Positions 41,446-50,250 of a DNA stretch of 64,000 nt are shown here, piece after piece. Both the position numbers and the translations under genes were made by a program. The stretch lies in contig CAYVIN010000005.1 of assembly GCA_964451375.1 (NCBI GenBank), forward strand, positions 1 through 64,000, in the 5' to 3' direction. Within the stretch, counting starts at the first letter, position 1. Every line of letters begins with the position of its first letter. This stretch comes from JAGXQV01 sp964451375. GTDB lineage: Bacteria; Pseudomonadota; Gammaproteobacteria; Burkholderiales; Sulfuricellaceae. The notes under the pieces are model-generated. The model searched no databases and was not told the origin of the DNA. It saw only the letters and a list, made by a program, of their open reading frames with translations.

Positions 41446-42928
41446 GCGTTTCTTCCACACATAAATGCCGGGCGTCCACTTGGACGGCCCGGCATTTTTC
41501 ATTTTCATCGAACGCTTCGTCGCTTGTCAGTTGTTTTTCCAGCACCGTCAGGGTGGCTTCAGAGGCGTCTTTTCCGGCTTTTTCCCGTGCGGCGACGCGT
41601 TCCCGCAGCAGATCGGGACTCGCTTGCAAATCCACGATCAAACAGGGTAGGCCCAGGTTCTCGGCGAGCGCCGTGAAACGGCGGCGTTCCTCGCGTTGCA
41701 GAAACGCGGCGTCAACAATCACCGGATAACCGGCGGCAAGGATGGCGGCAGCCAGTTGAGCAAGCCGCTGGTAGGTGCGGACATGCCCGTCGCGAGTGTA
41801 CAACCCGCCGTCCTGCGGCGAAGCGCTGCGCGCCTCGGGAGTCAGCCCGTGGAGGCGTTTGCGTTCCACGTCGGAGCGGATGCGGATGATGCCGGCGGCT
41901 GCGGCGAGTTCTCCGGCCAGGGTGGTTTTGCCGGAGCCGGAAAGGCCGTGGGTCAACGCCAGGAATGGCGCGGGCGGCGCGATAAAAGTCAGCGCCAGTT
42001 CCAGATAATCGCGGCATCCCGCCACTGCGCCGCCGAGCGCCGCCACCTTGGCGCGCACCAGAGCGCGGTAGACCAGGTAATAGCGCAGCACCCCCAATCC
42101 CTCATAATCCCCGCTTTGTTCGAGATAACCGTTGAGCAGCCGCCAGCCCAGGTCGGGGCGGCGGCGGTCATGAAAGTCCATCACCAGGAAGGCGATTTCA
42201 CTGATGACATCGACCCAGCGCAGGTTTTCGCTGAATTCGATGCAATCGAAGGGAACGATGTCGCCGTCGAACCAGGCGAGATTGGCAAGATGCAGGTCGC
42301 CGTGGCATTCGCGGATGAAACCATCGCGCTTGCGTTGCCGGAAGATGTCGGCGAGGCGGCGGTATTCGCCTTCGCTCCAGTTTTCCAGGTGGGATAAATG
42401 GTCGAGGTCGGTCGCGTCGCTGAGCCGGGCGCGGATTTGCGCGAAATTTTGCAGGGCCGGTTGATGCACCGCATCCGCCTCACCCAGCGGGGAGTCTGCC
42501 GGCGCGGCGGGGATGGTGCGGTGAAAGGCGGCGATGCGCAGCGCCAGGGCGTCGATGTGGGCCGGCTCCAGGCGGCCTTGGGCGAGCAGGGCGTCGAGCT
42601 GTTGAGTGGTGTCGAAACGGCGCATTTTCACCGCGTAATCGAGTATCGGCCCCGCGCCGCCGAGTTGCGCGGTGGACGGCGTTCCGTTTACGGCAACCAC
42701 GTCGAGATAAAGCTGGGGCGCGAGGCGGCGATTGAGGCGCAACTCTTCGTTGCAATAAAAGGCGCGTTTTTCCAGGGTGCTGAAATCAAGAAAGCCGAAA
42801 TTGACCGGCTTCTTGATTTTGTAGGCCACATCACCGCTCAGCAGCACCCAGGAAATATGGGTTTCAAGGAGTTCCACCGGTTGCGCCAGACTGGCGCACA
42901 GCGCAGTGATGAAGTCCGACGGGGGCAT
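41369..42928 (-). CDS. Bifunctional phosphotransferase-fold / P-loop kinase protein
   Basis: 519 aa. The N-terminal domain resembles aminoglycoside phosphotransferases (catalytic HGDLHLANLAWFDG at residues 209-222, with VPFDCIEF following) and the C-terminal domain is a P-loop kinase (GLSGSGKTT at 328-336, with the zeta-toxin/gluconate-kinase-like IRSDVERKRLHGL and VDAAFLQREER). This two-domain arrangement is a known uncharacterised family. Substrates are unknown. The last ~26 codons run antisense to the DUF2934 gene and past its terminator, so the C-terminal tail (FRKQSCLQSAFPPAPNNASGRR) is probably lineage-specific. Four bases separate its start from the Pat-type gene stop. Confidence 0.88.
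   Translation of the reverse strand: MPPSDFITALCASLAQPVELLETHISWVLLSGDVAYKIKKPVNFGFLDFSTLEKRAFYCNEELRLNRRLAPQLYLDVVAVNGTPSTAQLGGAGPILDYAVKMRRFDTTQQLDALLAQGRLEPAHIDALALRIAAFHRTIPAAPADSPLGEADAVHQPALQNFAQIRARLSDATDLDHLSHLENWSEGEYRRLADIFRQRKRDGFIRECHGDLHLANLAWFDGDIVPFDCIEFSENLRWVDVISEIAFLVMDFHDRRRPDLGWRLLNGYLEQSGDYEGLGVLRYYLVYRALVRAKVAALGGAVAGCRDYLELALTFIAPPAPFLALTHGLSGSGKTTLAGELAAAAGIIRIRSDVERKRLHGLTPEARSASPQDGGLYTRDGHVRTYQRLAQLAAAILAAGYPVIVDAAFLQREERRRFTALAENLGLPCLIVDLQASPDLLRERVAAREKAGKDASEATLTVLEKQLTSDEAFDENEKCRAVQVDARHLCVEETLKFFRKQSCLQSAFPPAPNNASGRR
41463..41499 (+). terminator. Terminator of the DUF2934 gene, inside the convergent kinase CDS
   Basis: Stem AAATGCCGGGC / GCCCGGCATTT (plus inner GTCC/GGAC) followed by a run of five T, 18 nt after the DUF2934 stop. 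The hairpin also codes for kinase residues on the other strand. Confidence 0.8.
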
Positions 42929-42931
42929 GGT

Positions 42932-45610
42932 TTAGAGAGCCTTTACGACGATCTTCAGGGCGCTGTCCTCCTCGCTGGTGGTGGTGGTGAAACCCAGACG
43001 GGTCATCAGCTTGAGCATGTTGCGGTTGTTCGCCAGCACTTCGCCTTCCATGATTTTCAGGCCCTTGTGGCGCGCTGCTTCCATCAGCGCCGCCATCAGC
43101 TTGTGGCCGATACCCTTGTGGTTCCACTTGTCGCCCACCACCAGCGCGAATTCGCAGGATTCGCCGTCGGGGTTGGTGGCGTAACGGCACACCCCGATTT
43201 CCTCTTCCTTGCCGTCTTTCTCGGTGACGGCGATCAGCGCCATTTCACGGTCGTAGTCGATCTGGGTGAAGCGCACCAGTTGCACCTGGGATAGCTCATG
43301 GATGGTGTCCATAAAGCGGAAATATTTGGCTTCGTCGGACAGTTCGCGGACAAATTCCTGCTCGATTTCCGCGTCTTCAGGGCGGATCGGGCGGATCGTC
43401 ACGTCGGTGCCGTCCGGCAATTGCCACTGCTGCACCAGATGCGCCGGATAGGGATAAATCGCCATATGGGTGTAGCGATCCGTGGTGAGCGGGCTGAAGT
43501 CCACCATCACCCGCGCATCGGCGGCGAGTGCGCCGTGTTCGTCGATGATCAGCGGATTGATGTCCATTTCGCGCAACCAGGGCAACTCGCAGACCATTTC
43601 CGAGACGCGCAGAAGGATGCTTTCCAACGCTTCCATCTGGATCGGCGGCATGTGGCGGAAAGCGCCCAGCAGTTTGGCGATTTTGGTGCCGCCGATGAGG
43701 TTTTTGACCAGGAAGCCGTTTAACGGCGGCAGCGCCACGGCGCGGTCGCCGAGCACTTCGACGGTGATGCCGCCCGCGCCGAAACTGATTACCGGGCCGA
43801 ATACCGGGTCGGTGGTGACACCCACCATCAGTTCACGGCCATTCGGCTTGAGCACCATGGGCTGAATGGAAACCCCGTCAATACTTGCGCCCGGGCGGTG
43901 GCGTTTGACGTTGGCGATGATCTCGTTGTAGGCGGCGCGTACTGCCTGGGCGTTCATCAGGTTGAGACGCACACCGCCGGCGTCGGACTTGTGGGTGATG
44001 TCCGGCGAATTGATTTTCATCGCCACCGGAAAACCGAGTTGCTGGGCGAGCAGCAGCGCTTCCGCCGGCGAGCGGGCTACCACGGTGCTGGCGACCGGGA
44101 TACGGAAAGCCGCCAGCAGCGATTTCGATTCCATTTCGGAGAGCACCTTGCGGCGCTCCGCGAGCACCGTTTCGATGAGCATTCGCGCGCCTTCCACATC
44201 CGGCTCGTCGTAATGCGAAAGCGGGCCGGGAGACTGCATCAGCAGGCGCTGGTTCTGCGAATAGGTGGAAATGTAGTAGAACGATTCCACTGCGGACTCA
44301 GGGGTGCGGAAGGTGGGAATCCGCGAATGCGAAAACAGGGTGCGGCTGTCGCCGATTTGCAGGTCGCCCATCCAGCAGGTGAGTAACGGTTTGCTGAACT
44401 GATCGGCGATTTCCACCATCGCCTGGGCGACTTCGAGCGGATGGGTCATGGCTTGCGGGGTGAGGATCACCACCACGCCGTCCACGCCCGGATCCCGCAG
44501 CACGGCGGTAACGGCCTGGCGATAGCGTTCGGCGGTGGCGTCGCCGATGATGTCCACCGGATTGGCGTGTGACCAGGTCGGCGGCATTTCCTCGTTGAGT
44601 TTGTCGAGCGTGGCTTGCGACAGGGTGGCCATGTTCAGCCCCAGATCGACCGCATGGTCGGTGGCCATCACGCCCGGCCCGCCGCCGTTGGTGACGATGG
44701 CCAGACGGTTGCCGCAGGAACGGTAGCGCGAGGTGAGCGCCTTGGCGGCGGAAAACATCTGGCCGATGCTCATTACCCGCACCACGCCGGCGCGGCGCAG
44801 GGCGGCGTCGAATACGTCATCCTGGCCGACCAGCGCGCCGGTGTGCGACATCACCGCCTTCGAGCCGGCGGCGTGACGCCCCACCTTGATTGCAAAAACC
44901 GGTTTGACCCGCGCCGCAGCGCGTAGCGCGGTGATGAAGCCGCGTGCCTTGTGGATGCCTTCCACGTAAAGCAGGATGCTTTGGGTCTTGATGTCGGAAG
45001 TCAGGTAATCGAGGATTTCACCAAAATCCACGTCCACTGAACTGCCCATCGACACCACGCTGGAAAAGCCCACGTCGTTGGCCGGCGCCCAGTCGAGAAT
45101 GGCTGTGCACAACGCGCCGGATTGCGACACCAGGGCAAGATTGCCGACTTGTGCGCCGCCCCGGTTGAAGGTGGCGTTCAGCCCGATGCCGGGACGCATC
45201 AGCCCCAGGCAATTGGGGCCGATGATGCGCAGCCCGTGACGTTTGGCGTTGGCGAGCAACTCCTGCTCCAGCGCTGCGCCATGCGGGCCGGTTTCGCTGA
45301 ATCCGGCGGACAGGATGATGGCGGCGTGAACCCCGTGTTTGCCGCAGGCTTCAACGATGTCCGGCACCAGTTCGGCCTTGGTGGCGATCACCGCCAGTTC
45401 AACCGGCTGGCCGATTTCCTCGATGGAGGCATAGGAGCGCTGACCGAGGACTTCCGTGCGTCTCGGATTGATGGCGTAAAGTTCCCCCTGATAGCCACCT
45501 TCCAGCATGTTCTTGAAAACGACGTTGCCTACCGAATCGGGACGTTCCGAAGCGCCGATCACGGCGACCGATTTGGGAGAAAAAAGTGTACTGAGGTAAT
45601 GTTGACCCAT
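42932..45610 (-). CDS. Protein lysine acetyltransferase of the Pat/YfiQ type (NDP-forming acyl-CoA synthetase-like + GNAT)
   Basis: 892 aa from ATG 45610 (GGTGG in front); a GTG at 45622 is an alternative. Domains: CoA-binding fold (SVAVIGASERPDSVGN...IGPNCLGLMRPG), succinyl-CoA-ligase-like domains (SQSGALCTAIL, MSHTGALVG, NGGGPGV), an ATP-grasp part (VAMKINSPDITHKSDAGGVRLNL) and a C-terminal GNAT from ~735 (TIRPIRPEDAEIEQEFVREL..., VGDKWNHKGIGHKLMAALME). This is the architecture of Pat, which acetylates acetyl-CoA synthetase, rather than of a bare ADP-forming acetate-CoA ligase. In Pat the synthetase part is thought to be inactive and regulatory. It diverges from a deacetylase-like gene. Confidence 0.9.
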   Translation of the reverse strand: MGQHYLSTLFSPKSVAVIGASERPDSVGNVVFKNMLEGGYQGELYAINPRRTEVLGQRSYASIEEIGQPVELAVIATKAELVPDIVEACGKHGVHAAIILSAGFSETGPHGAALEQELLANAKRHGLRIIGPNCLGLMRPGIGLNATFNRGGAQVGNLALVSQSGALCTAILDWAPANDVGFSSVVSMGSSVDVDFGEILDYLTSDIKTQSILLYVEGIHKARGFITALRAAARVKPVFAIKVGRHAAGSKAVMSHTGALVGQDDVFDAALRRAGVVRVMSIGQMFSAAKALTSRYRSCGNRLAIVTNGGGPGVMATDHAVDLGLNMATLSQATLDKLNEEMPPTWSHANPVDIIGDATAERYRQAVTAVLRDPGVDGVVVILTPQAMTHPLEVAQAMVEIADQFSKPLLTCWMGDLQIGDSRTLFSHSRIPTFRTPESAVESFYYISTYSQNQRLLMQSPGPLSHYDEPDVEGARMLIETVLAERRKVLSEMESKSLLAAFRIPVASTVVARSPAEALLLAQQLGFPVAMKINSPDITHKSDAGGVRLNLMNAQAVRAAYNEIIANVKRHRPGASIDGVSIQPMVLKPNGRELMVGVTTDPVFGPVISFGAGGITVEVLGDRAVALPPLNGFLVKNLIGGTKIAKLLGAFRHMPPIQMEALESILLRVSEMVCELPWLREMDINPLIIDEHGALAADARVMVDFSPLTTDRYTHMAIYPYPAHLVQQWQLPDGTDVTIRPIRPEDAEIEQEFVRELSDEAKYFRFMDTIHELSQVQLVRFTQIDYDREMALIAVTEKDGKEEEIGVCRYATNPDGESCEFALVVGDKWNHKGIGHKLMAALMEAARHKGLKIMEGEVLANNRNMLKLMTRLGFTTTTSEEDSALKIVVKAL

Positions 45611-45718
45611 GATTTTTGCCACCAGGTGGAGAAGGGAATAAGATAAATATAGTTCCGCAATGTGACAGCACCAGACGTTTTGCGCGGGTGAAATTTTGCG
45701 CTTGCTGTCTGTTATATT

Positions 45719-45724
45719 ATATAA
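45719..45724 (+). promoter_or_regulatory. Promoter candidate of the deacetylase gene
   Basis: TTGCGC at 45696-45701 and ATATAA at 45719-45724 have a 17-bp spacing, 18 nt before the TTG start. AT content is locally high in an otherwise GC-rich sequence. Confidence 0.35.
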
Positions 45725-45741
45725 GACTTTAGGATCGTATA

Positions 45742-46665
45742 TTGCATACTGCTTATATTTCCCATCCGGCCTGTCTCAAACACTCGACCGGAAACATTCA
45801 TCCAGAATGCCCTGCGCGTCTGCGCGCCATTGACGATCAGTTGATTTCGTCGGGGCTGATGCACTTTCTCAACCATCAGGACGCGCCACGCGCCACCGAT
45901 GAGCAATTGTTGCGTGTTCATCCGCAAAGTTATCTGGACTTCGTGCGCGAACGTGTTCCGGCAGCGGGCCTCAATTACCTTGATCCTGACACGCCGCTTT
46001 CGCCGGATAGTCTGGAAGCCGCCTATCGCGCCGCCGGCGCCGTAGTAGCGGCGGTCGATATGGTGATGAATCACGAAGTGGAAAATGCCTTTTGCGCGGT
46101 TCGGCCTCCCGGCCACCATGCCGAATCGGCGCGCGCCGGGGGCTTTTGCGTTTTTAACAATGTCGCGGTGGGCGCGTTACACGCGCTCGCCGCGCATGGA
46201 CTGGAACGGGTCGCGATTTGCGATTTCGATGTTCATCACGGCAACGGCACCGAGCAGATATTCCACGAAAATCCGCAGGTCATGTTGTGTTCGACGTTTC
46301 AGCACCCGTTTTATCCGCATTGCGGCGCGGATAGCGGCAACGACCACATCATCAACGTGCCGTTGCCCGGCGGCACCGATGGCCCGGCGTTTCGCGAAGC
46401 GGTGGAGCATTTCTGGCTGCCTGCCCTAGAGCGTTTCCAGCCGCAAATGTTGTTCATCTCGGCGGGTTTCGACGCGCATTGGGAAGACGACATGGGGCAG
46501 TTTAAGCTGCGCGAGTCGGATTATGTGTGGGTTACCGCACAATTGAAGAAAATCGCCGTCAAATACGCCGGGGAACGTATCGTCTCGGTGCTTGAAGGCG
46601 GCTACGAACTCCATGCTCTGGGACGGAGTGTGATGGCGCACGTCAAGGCGCTCAGCGATTTGTAG
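45742..46665 (+). CDS. Histone-deacetylase-like amidohydrolase (AcuC/HDAC family)
   Basis: 307 aa from TTG 45742, with AGGA 7 nt before. All hallmark motifs are present: HPECPARL, RPPGHHAES (catalytic His pair), GFCVFNNVAVGA, DFDVHHGNGTEQIF (zinc Asp and His), SAGFDAHWEDDMGQF (zinc Asp) and LEGGYELHALG. Bacterial relatives remove acetyl groups from proteins (AcuC), polyamines or acetoin-related substrates. Next to the Pat-type acetyltransferase it is likely the reversing enzyme, as acuA/acuC are in Bacillus, but this is inferred from position. Confidence 0.92.
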   Translation: MHTAYISHPACLKHSTGNIHPECPARLRAIDDQLISSGLMHFLNHQDAPRATDEQLLRVHPQSYLDFVRERVPAAGLNYLDPDTPLSPDSLEAAYRAAGAVVAAVDMVMNHEVENAFCAVRPPGHHAESARAGGFCVFNNVAVGALHALAAHGLERVAICDFDVHHGNGTEQIFHENPQVMLCSTFQHPFYPHCGADSGNDHIINVPLPGGTDGPAFREAVEHFWLPALERFQPQMLFISAGFDAHWEDDMGQFKLRESDYVWVTAQLKKIAVKYAGERIVSVLEGGYELHALGRSVMAHVKALSDL

Positions 46666-46679
46666 AAGTATTTTGCGCA

Positions 46680-46740
46680 ACCCCTCCGGCAAAGGCCCCA
46701 AACCGATGCTTTTGAACTAAAATCCGGGTTCCGGAGGGGT
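46680..46740 (+). promoter_or_regulatory. Inverted repeat overlapping the crp/fnr-like gene's ribosome site
   Basis: ACCCCTCCGG (46680-46689) and CCGGAGGGGT (46731-46740) can pair. The right arm contains the Shine-Dalgarno GGAGGGG, 10 nt before ATG 46750. A folded leader would hide it. Confidence 0.45.
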
Positions 46741-46749
46741 ACTACAAAA

Positions 46750-47457
46750 ATGACAAAATCAGCGTTTTTCAAGGAAAACTGGCAGGGTGAAGCCGACTGT
46801 GTAAATTGTGCGATTCGCAATTCGGTTTTGTTTGCGGGGCTGGAGCAGGTTGATTGTGAACGTATCCATCGCCCCATCGATGATTTCACCTTGCCGGCGC
46901 AAAGCATCCTGTACCGCGCCGGGGAACCGGCGCAATATCTCTATACCATCCGCAGCGGCCTGCTGAAACTCGTGCAATACCTTCCCGATGGCCGCCAACG
47001 CATCGTGCGCCTGCTTCGCGACACCGATGTCACCGGCCTCGAAGCCCTGCTCGGACAGGCCTATCAGCACGACGCCATTGTCCTTCATGAAGCGCAAGTG
47101 TGCCGTCTCCCTCTCGATCTGGTGCAACGTCTGGATCGCGAAAATCCCAAGCTGCACCGCGAACTGATGACCCGCTGGCAGCGCGCCCTCGACGAAGCCG
47201 ACGCCTGGCTCACCCAGCTTTCCACCGGTAGCGCGCGCGCCCGCATGGCGCGCCTGCTGCTGCGCCTGTCACAAAAGCGCGGCGACAAACCCTGCCAGTT
47301 ATTCGCCCGCGAAGACATCGGCGCGATGCTCGGCATCACCACCGAAACCGCCAGCCGCATCATCGCCGAATTCCGCCGCAGCGGGGCGATCTCCGATGCT
47401 GGCGGGGATGCCGTGCAATGTGACGTGCGCGCCCTGGAATTGATTTCCGCTGATTGA
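46750..47457 (+). CDS. Crp/Fnr family transcriptional regulator
   Basis: 235 aa: cNMP-binding-type beta-roll (~30-140: LYRAGEPAQYLYTIRSGLLKLVQYLPDGRQRIVRLL) and a C-terminal winged HTH whose recognition helix reads TTETASRIIAEFRRSG, the E-xx-SR pattern of FNR. The N-terminus has C17 and C20 (CVNC) and a central C118 (HEAQVCRLP) aligning with FNR Cys122, but V26 stands where FNR's third N-terminal Cys would be; C36 is the only other candidate. A canonical oxygen-sensing 4Fe-4S cluster is therefore doubtful. Targets would be FNR-like TTGAT sites. Confidence 0.9.
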   Translation: MTKSAFFKENWQGEADCVNCAIRNSVLFAGLEQVDCERIHRPIDDFTLPAQSILYRAGEPAQYLYTIRSGLLKLVQYLPDGRQRIVRLLRDTDVTGLEALLGQAYQHDAIVLHEAQVCRLPLDLVQRLDRENPKLHRELMTRWQRALDEADAWLTQLSTGSARARMARLLLRLSQKRGDKPCQLFAREDIGAMLGITTETASRIIAEFRRSGAISDAGGDAVQCDVRALELISAD

Positions 47458-47520
47458 GAATTCGCAATGACGGCCCGCGCCGTCGCTCGGTATGATGCCC
47501 CAACTTTCTGAAAGGGCGTT

Positions 47521-48117
47521 ATGCAGAATCTTCGCGTCAAACTGTATCTTCTCCTCGCCGGTTTGCTTGATTTGCCCGAGGAAGTTTGTGCGAATTTCCA
47601 TTTCTCCCTGATTGCCAAGTTGTTGCAGGATGCGCCGGTCGACTGGTCGTTGCGCCCCGCGTTGGAAGCGCTGGAGCGCGAGATTGTAGAAGACGCCTGC
47701 AACGCGGCTGAACTGCATAACGAATACGTGCGTTTGTTTGGTGATGAACAGGAAACCGGGATGGTTGCCACCGCTGCTTCAGCGTGGCTGGACAAGGCCG
47801 CCGGCAGCGCCGCCCGGGATGCGCGGAATGCTCACGGAATGCCCGGCGACGAGTCCGGCGACATTATCGGCGAACTTGAATTTATGGCGTACCTGATTGC
47901 CGACGACCAGGCATCGCGCCCGATCCAGCGGGATTTTCTGGAAAGTTATCTGGCCCGCTGGACGCCTTATTTTGCCCAGTCCGTGCGTTTCGCAGCGCGC
48001 CTGCCGCGTTACCGGTTGACGGCGGAATTGCTTGAACAGGCAATCACCGCCGACCTCCAGTATCTGCGTCGCGAGCTTCAGCCCGCAGTATCGACCGAAC
48101 ACCTCCGGGTTGCTTGA
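47521..48117 (+). CDS. TorD/DmsD-like molecular chaperone
   Basis: 198 aa, all helical. Features of the TorD family: LYLLLAGLLDLPEE, AELHNEYVRLFGDE, GELEFMAYLIADDQ and the final helices (LLEQAITADLQYLRREL). These proteins bind twin-arginine signals of molybdoenzymes and help cofactor insertion. No molybdoenzyme gene is adjacent, so the client lies elsewhere. It follows the Crp/Fnr gene by 63 nt and ends at a strong terminator, so the two may be co-transcribed. Confidence 0.82.
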   Translation: MQNLRVKLYLLLAGLLDLPEEVCANFHFSLIAKLLQDAPVDWSLRPALEALEREIVEDACNAAELHNEYVRLFGDEQETGMVATAASAWLDKAAGSAARDARNAHGMPGDESGDIIGELEFMAYLIADDQASRPIQRDFLESYLARWTPYFAQSVRFAARLPRYRLTAELLEQAITADLQYLRRELQPAVSTEHLRVA

Positions 48118-48131
48118 CGGCAACCCTTTTC

Positions 48132-48164
48132 GCCCCCTTCGGGTTTTCCCGAAGGGGGCTTTTT
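48132..48164 (+). terminator. Rho-independent terminator after the TorD-like gene
   Basis: Perfect 12-bp stem GCCCCCTTCGGG / CCCGAAGGGGGC with a TTTT loop, followed by five T. Starts 14 nt after the stop. Confidence 0.92.
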
Positions 48165-48250
48165 ATTGCCTGTTGGTCTCGTCTTCGTACTGAGTTAAGC
48201 TAAAATTCCCCGACCCGGCGGCACACTCCGCCGCAACGCGAGGAAATACC

Positions 48251-49210
48251 ATGAACGAAGTCATCGTCAACGATTACGCCGACGCCATCAGCGCCGTCGA
48301 TGCCCTTTACCACGGACGCCCCGGCCACAGCGCCATCCATATGGTGATCGAAAATGGCCGGGCCGCCGTGATCGATACCGGCACCAATTATTCGACGCCG
48401 TTACTGATCGAGGCCTTGGGCCAGAAGGACATCGCAGCCGACCAGGTGGATTACGTCATCGTCACCCATGTCCACCTCGACCATGCGGGCGGGGCGGGCG
48501 AATGTATGCGGCGTTTTCCCAACGCCCGGCTGGTGGTGCATCCCAAGGGGGCGCGCCACATGATCGATCCCGCCAAGCTGGTGGCCGGCACAGTGGGTGT
48601 GTACGGCGCGGAGAAAACCCGCCAGGTGTACGGCGATATCTTGCCCATTGCCGCAGAACGGGTGATCGAAGCGCCCGACGATTTCAGCGTGAGCCTGTCC
48701 GGGCGCGAACTGCGTTTTCTCGATACGCCGGGCCATGCCCGCCATCATTTCTGCGTTTACGACGGGCAAAGCGCCTCGGTGTTTTCCGGCGACGTGTTCG
48801 GCCTGTCGTATCGTGAATTCGACGTGGACGGACAACCCTTCGCATATCCCGCCACCACCCCGGTGCAACTCGAACCCGAGGAATTGCACAAGTCCATCGA
48901 CCGCCTGCTGGCGCTCGACCCACGCCAGATATACCTGACCCATTACAGCCGCGTGGACGAACTGGAACGCATGGCCGACGACCTGCACCGCCGTCTCGAC
49001 GATTTCACCGCGATGGCGCGCGCTATCGGCGGGGCAGGCGAGGAACGGCATCGCCGCCTGATGGCGAAGCTGGAAGCCTATCTCCTGGAAAAAATCGACG
49101 CCCACGGCTGCACACTGCCCCACGAAAAATCCCTGCACATTCTCGCCGGTGACGCCGACCTCAATGCGCAGGGCCTGGAAGTGTGGCTGGACAAGCTGGC
49201 GGCAAGTTGA
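48251..49210 (+). CDS. MBL-fold metallohydrolase
   Basis: 319 aa. Metallo-beta-lactamase fold with THVHLDHAGG (HxHxDH), a His in the GHARHHF segment, D in FSGDVFG and a His in LTHYSRVDELE: a complete di-metal site. The middle matches the ROK-/glyoxalase-II-like single-domain hydrolases annotated only as MBL-fold. C-terminal helices (residues ~235-315) extend the core. GCGAGGAA precedes the start; the stop overlaps the next gene's TTG. Substrate unknown. Confidence 0.88.
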   Translation: MNEVIVNDYADAISAVDALYHGRPGHSAIHMVIENGRAAVIDTGTNYSTPLLIEALGQKDIAADQVDYVIVTHVHLDHAGGAGECMRRFPNARLVVHPKGARHMIDPAKLVAGTVGVYGAEKTRQVYGDILPIAAERVIEAPDDFSVSLSGRELRFLDTPGHARHHFCVYDGQSASVFSGDVFGLSYREFDVDGQPFAYPATTPVQLEPEELHKSIDRLLALDPRQIYLTHYSRVDELERMADDLHRRLDDFTAMARAIGGAGEERHRRLMAKLEAYLLEKIDAHGCTLPHEKSLHILAGDADLNAQGLEVWLDKLAAS

Positions 49211-50157
49211 GCGCCATCGTGGAAGTGGTCGCCGCCGTCGTGCATCGTGAGGACGGCGAGTTTCTCCTTGCCGAACGGCCCGCAGGCAAAGTCTACGCGG
49301 GCTACTGGGAGTTTCCCGGCGGCAAGGTGGAGCCAGGCGAAACACCTTACCAGGCGCTGGTTCGCGAACTGCACGAAGAACTGGGTATCGAAGTCGAGGC
49401 CGCTAGCCCGTGGCTGACGCGCGTCTACACCTATCCCCACGCCACCGTGCGCCTCAACTTCTTTCGCGTCACGCGCTGGCACGGCGAACCCCACGGCAAG
49501 GAAAAGCAGCGTCTTTCCTGGCAATACCCGGACGCGGTAAGCGTTACGCCGCTGCTCCCGGCCAACGGGCCTATCCTGCGCGCGCTGGCCCTCCCGGCGC
49601 GGTACGCGATTACCCATGCCGGGGAACTCGGACAAGCCGCGTTTTTCGCGCGTCTCGATGCGGCCCTGGCGGATGGCTTGAAACTCATCCAGGTGCGTGA
49701 AAAGGAATTGCCGGTTGCGGAACTTGCCGAATTCACCCGCGAAGTCGTGCGCCGCGCCCATGCCCACGGCGCGCTGGTTCTGCTCAACGGCGATGTTGAA
49801 ACAGCGCGCGCCTGCGGGGCGGATGGGGTGCATCTGAGCAGTGCGCGGTTGATGGCGTTACCGCAACGCCCGGAAATCGAATGGTGCGCCGCCTCCACCC
49901 ACAATGCAGTGGAACTGCAACACGCCGTCGAGCTTGGTATGGATTTCGTCGTGCTGTCCCCGGTTTACCCGACATTGAGTCATCCGGGGGCCGCGACGCT
50001 GGGTTGGCAAGGCTTTGCGGAATTGGCGGCGGGTAAACCTTTCCCGGTGTACGCGCTGGGCGGAATGCGCAGCGCCGACCTGCCGGCCGCATTACAGGCC
50101 GGGGCGCATGGGGTCGCGTTGATGCGCGACGCGTGGGTTAGCAGAACTGAGGACTGA
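49207..50157 (+). CDS. Nudix hydrolase fused to a ThiE-like domain (MutT family)
   Basis: 316 aa from TTG 49207, overlapping the MBL stop (TTGA). GTG 49219 is the alternative. Residues ~1-130 are a MutT-type Nudix domain with the Nudix box GGKVEPGETPYQALVRELHEELGIE, suited to 8-oxo-dGTP removal. Residues ~140-310 resemble thiamine phosphate synthase ((HA)GELGQAAFFARLDAALADGLKLIQVREKELP, VLLNGDVETARACGADGVHLSSARL, VVLSPVYPTLSHPGAATLGWQGF, VYALGGM). This fusion is a known betaproteobacterial and gammaproteobacterial MutT variant; the ThiE half usually lacks proven thiamine activity. Confidence 0.9.
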   Translation: MSAIVEVVAAVVHREDGEFLLAERPAGKVYAGYWEFPGGKVEPGETPYQALVRELHEELGIEVEAASPWLTRVYTYPHATVRLNFFRVTRWHGEPHGKEKQRLSWQYPDAVSVTPLLPANGPILRALALPARYAITHAGELGQAAFFARLDAALADGLKLIQVREKELPVAELAEFTREVVRRAHAHGALVLLNGDVETARACGADGVHLSSARLMALPQRPEIEWCAASTHNAVELQHAVELGMDFVVLSPVYPTLSHPGAATLGWQGFAELAAGKPFPVYALGGMRSADLPAALQAGAHGVALMRDAWVSRTED

Positions 50158-50250
50158 GGCTGGTTGGCAGGCTGGGGTGAGTGCGCGAACCCCAGCAGTT
50201 GTCCCGTTCCCGAAGGTGCTGGGATTCGTTCCTCATCCCAGCCTACACGG
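50158..50250. other. Short inverted-repeat region between the Nudix-ThiE gene and yacG
   Basis: GGCTGGGG and CCCCAGC near 50170-50200, then TGCTGGGATT and CATCCCAGCC to 50242. Convergent gene ends meet here; the stems may serve as weak terminators. Confidence 0.4.

Noticed and set aside
46750..47457. Calling the regulator Fnr
   Set aside because: The fourth cysteine expected for the 4Fe-4S cluster is missing at its usual place.
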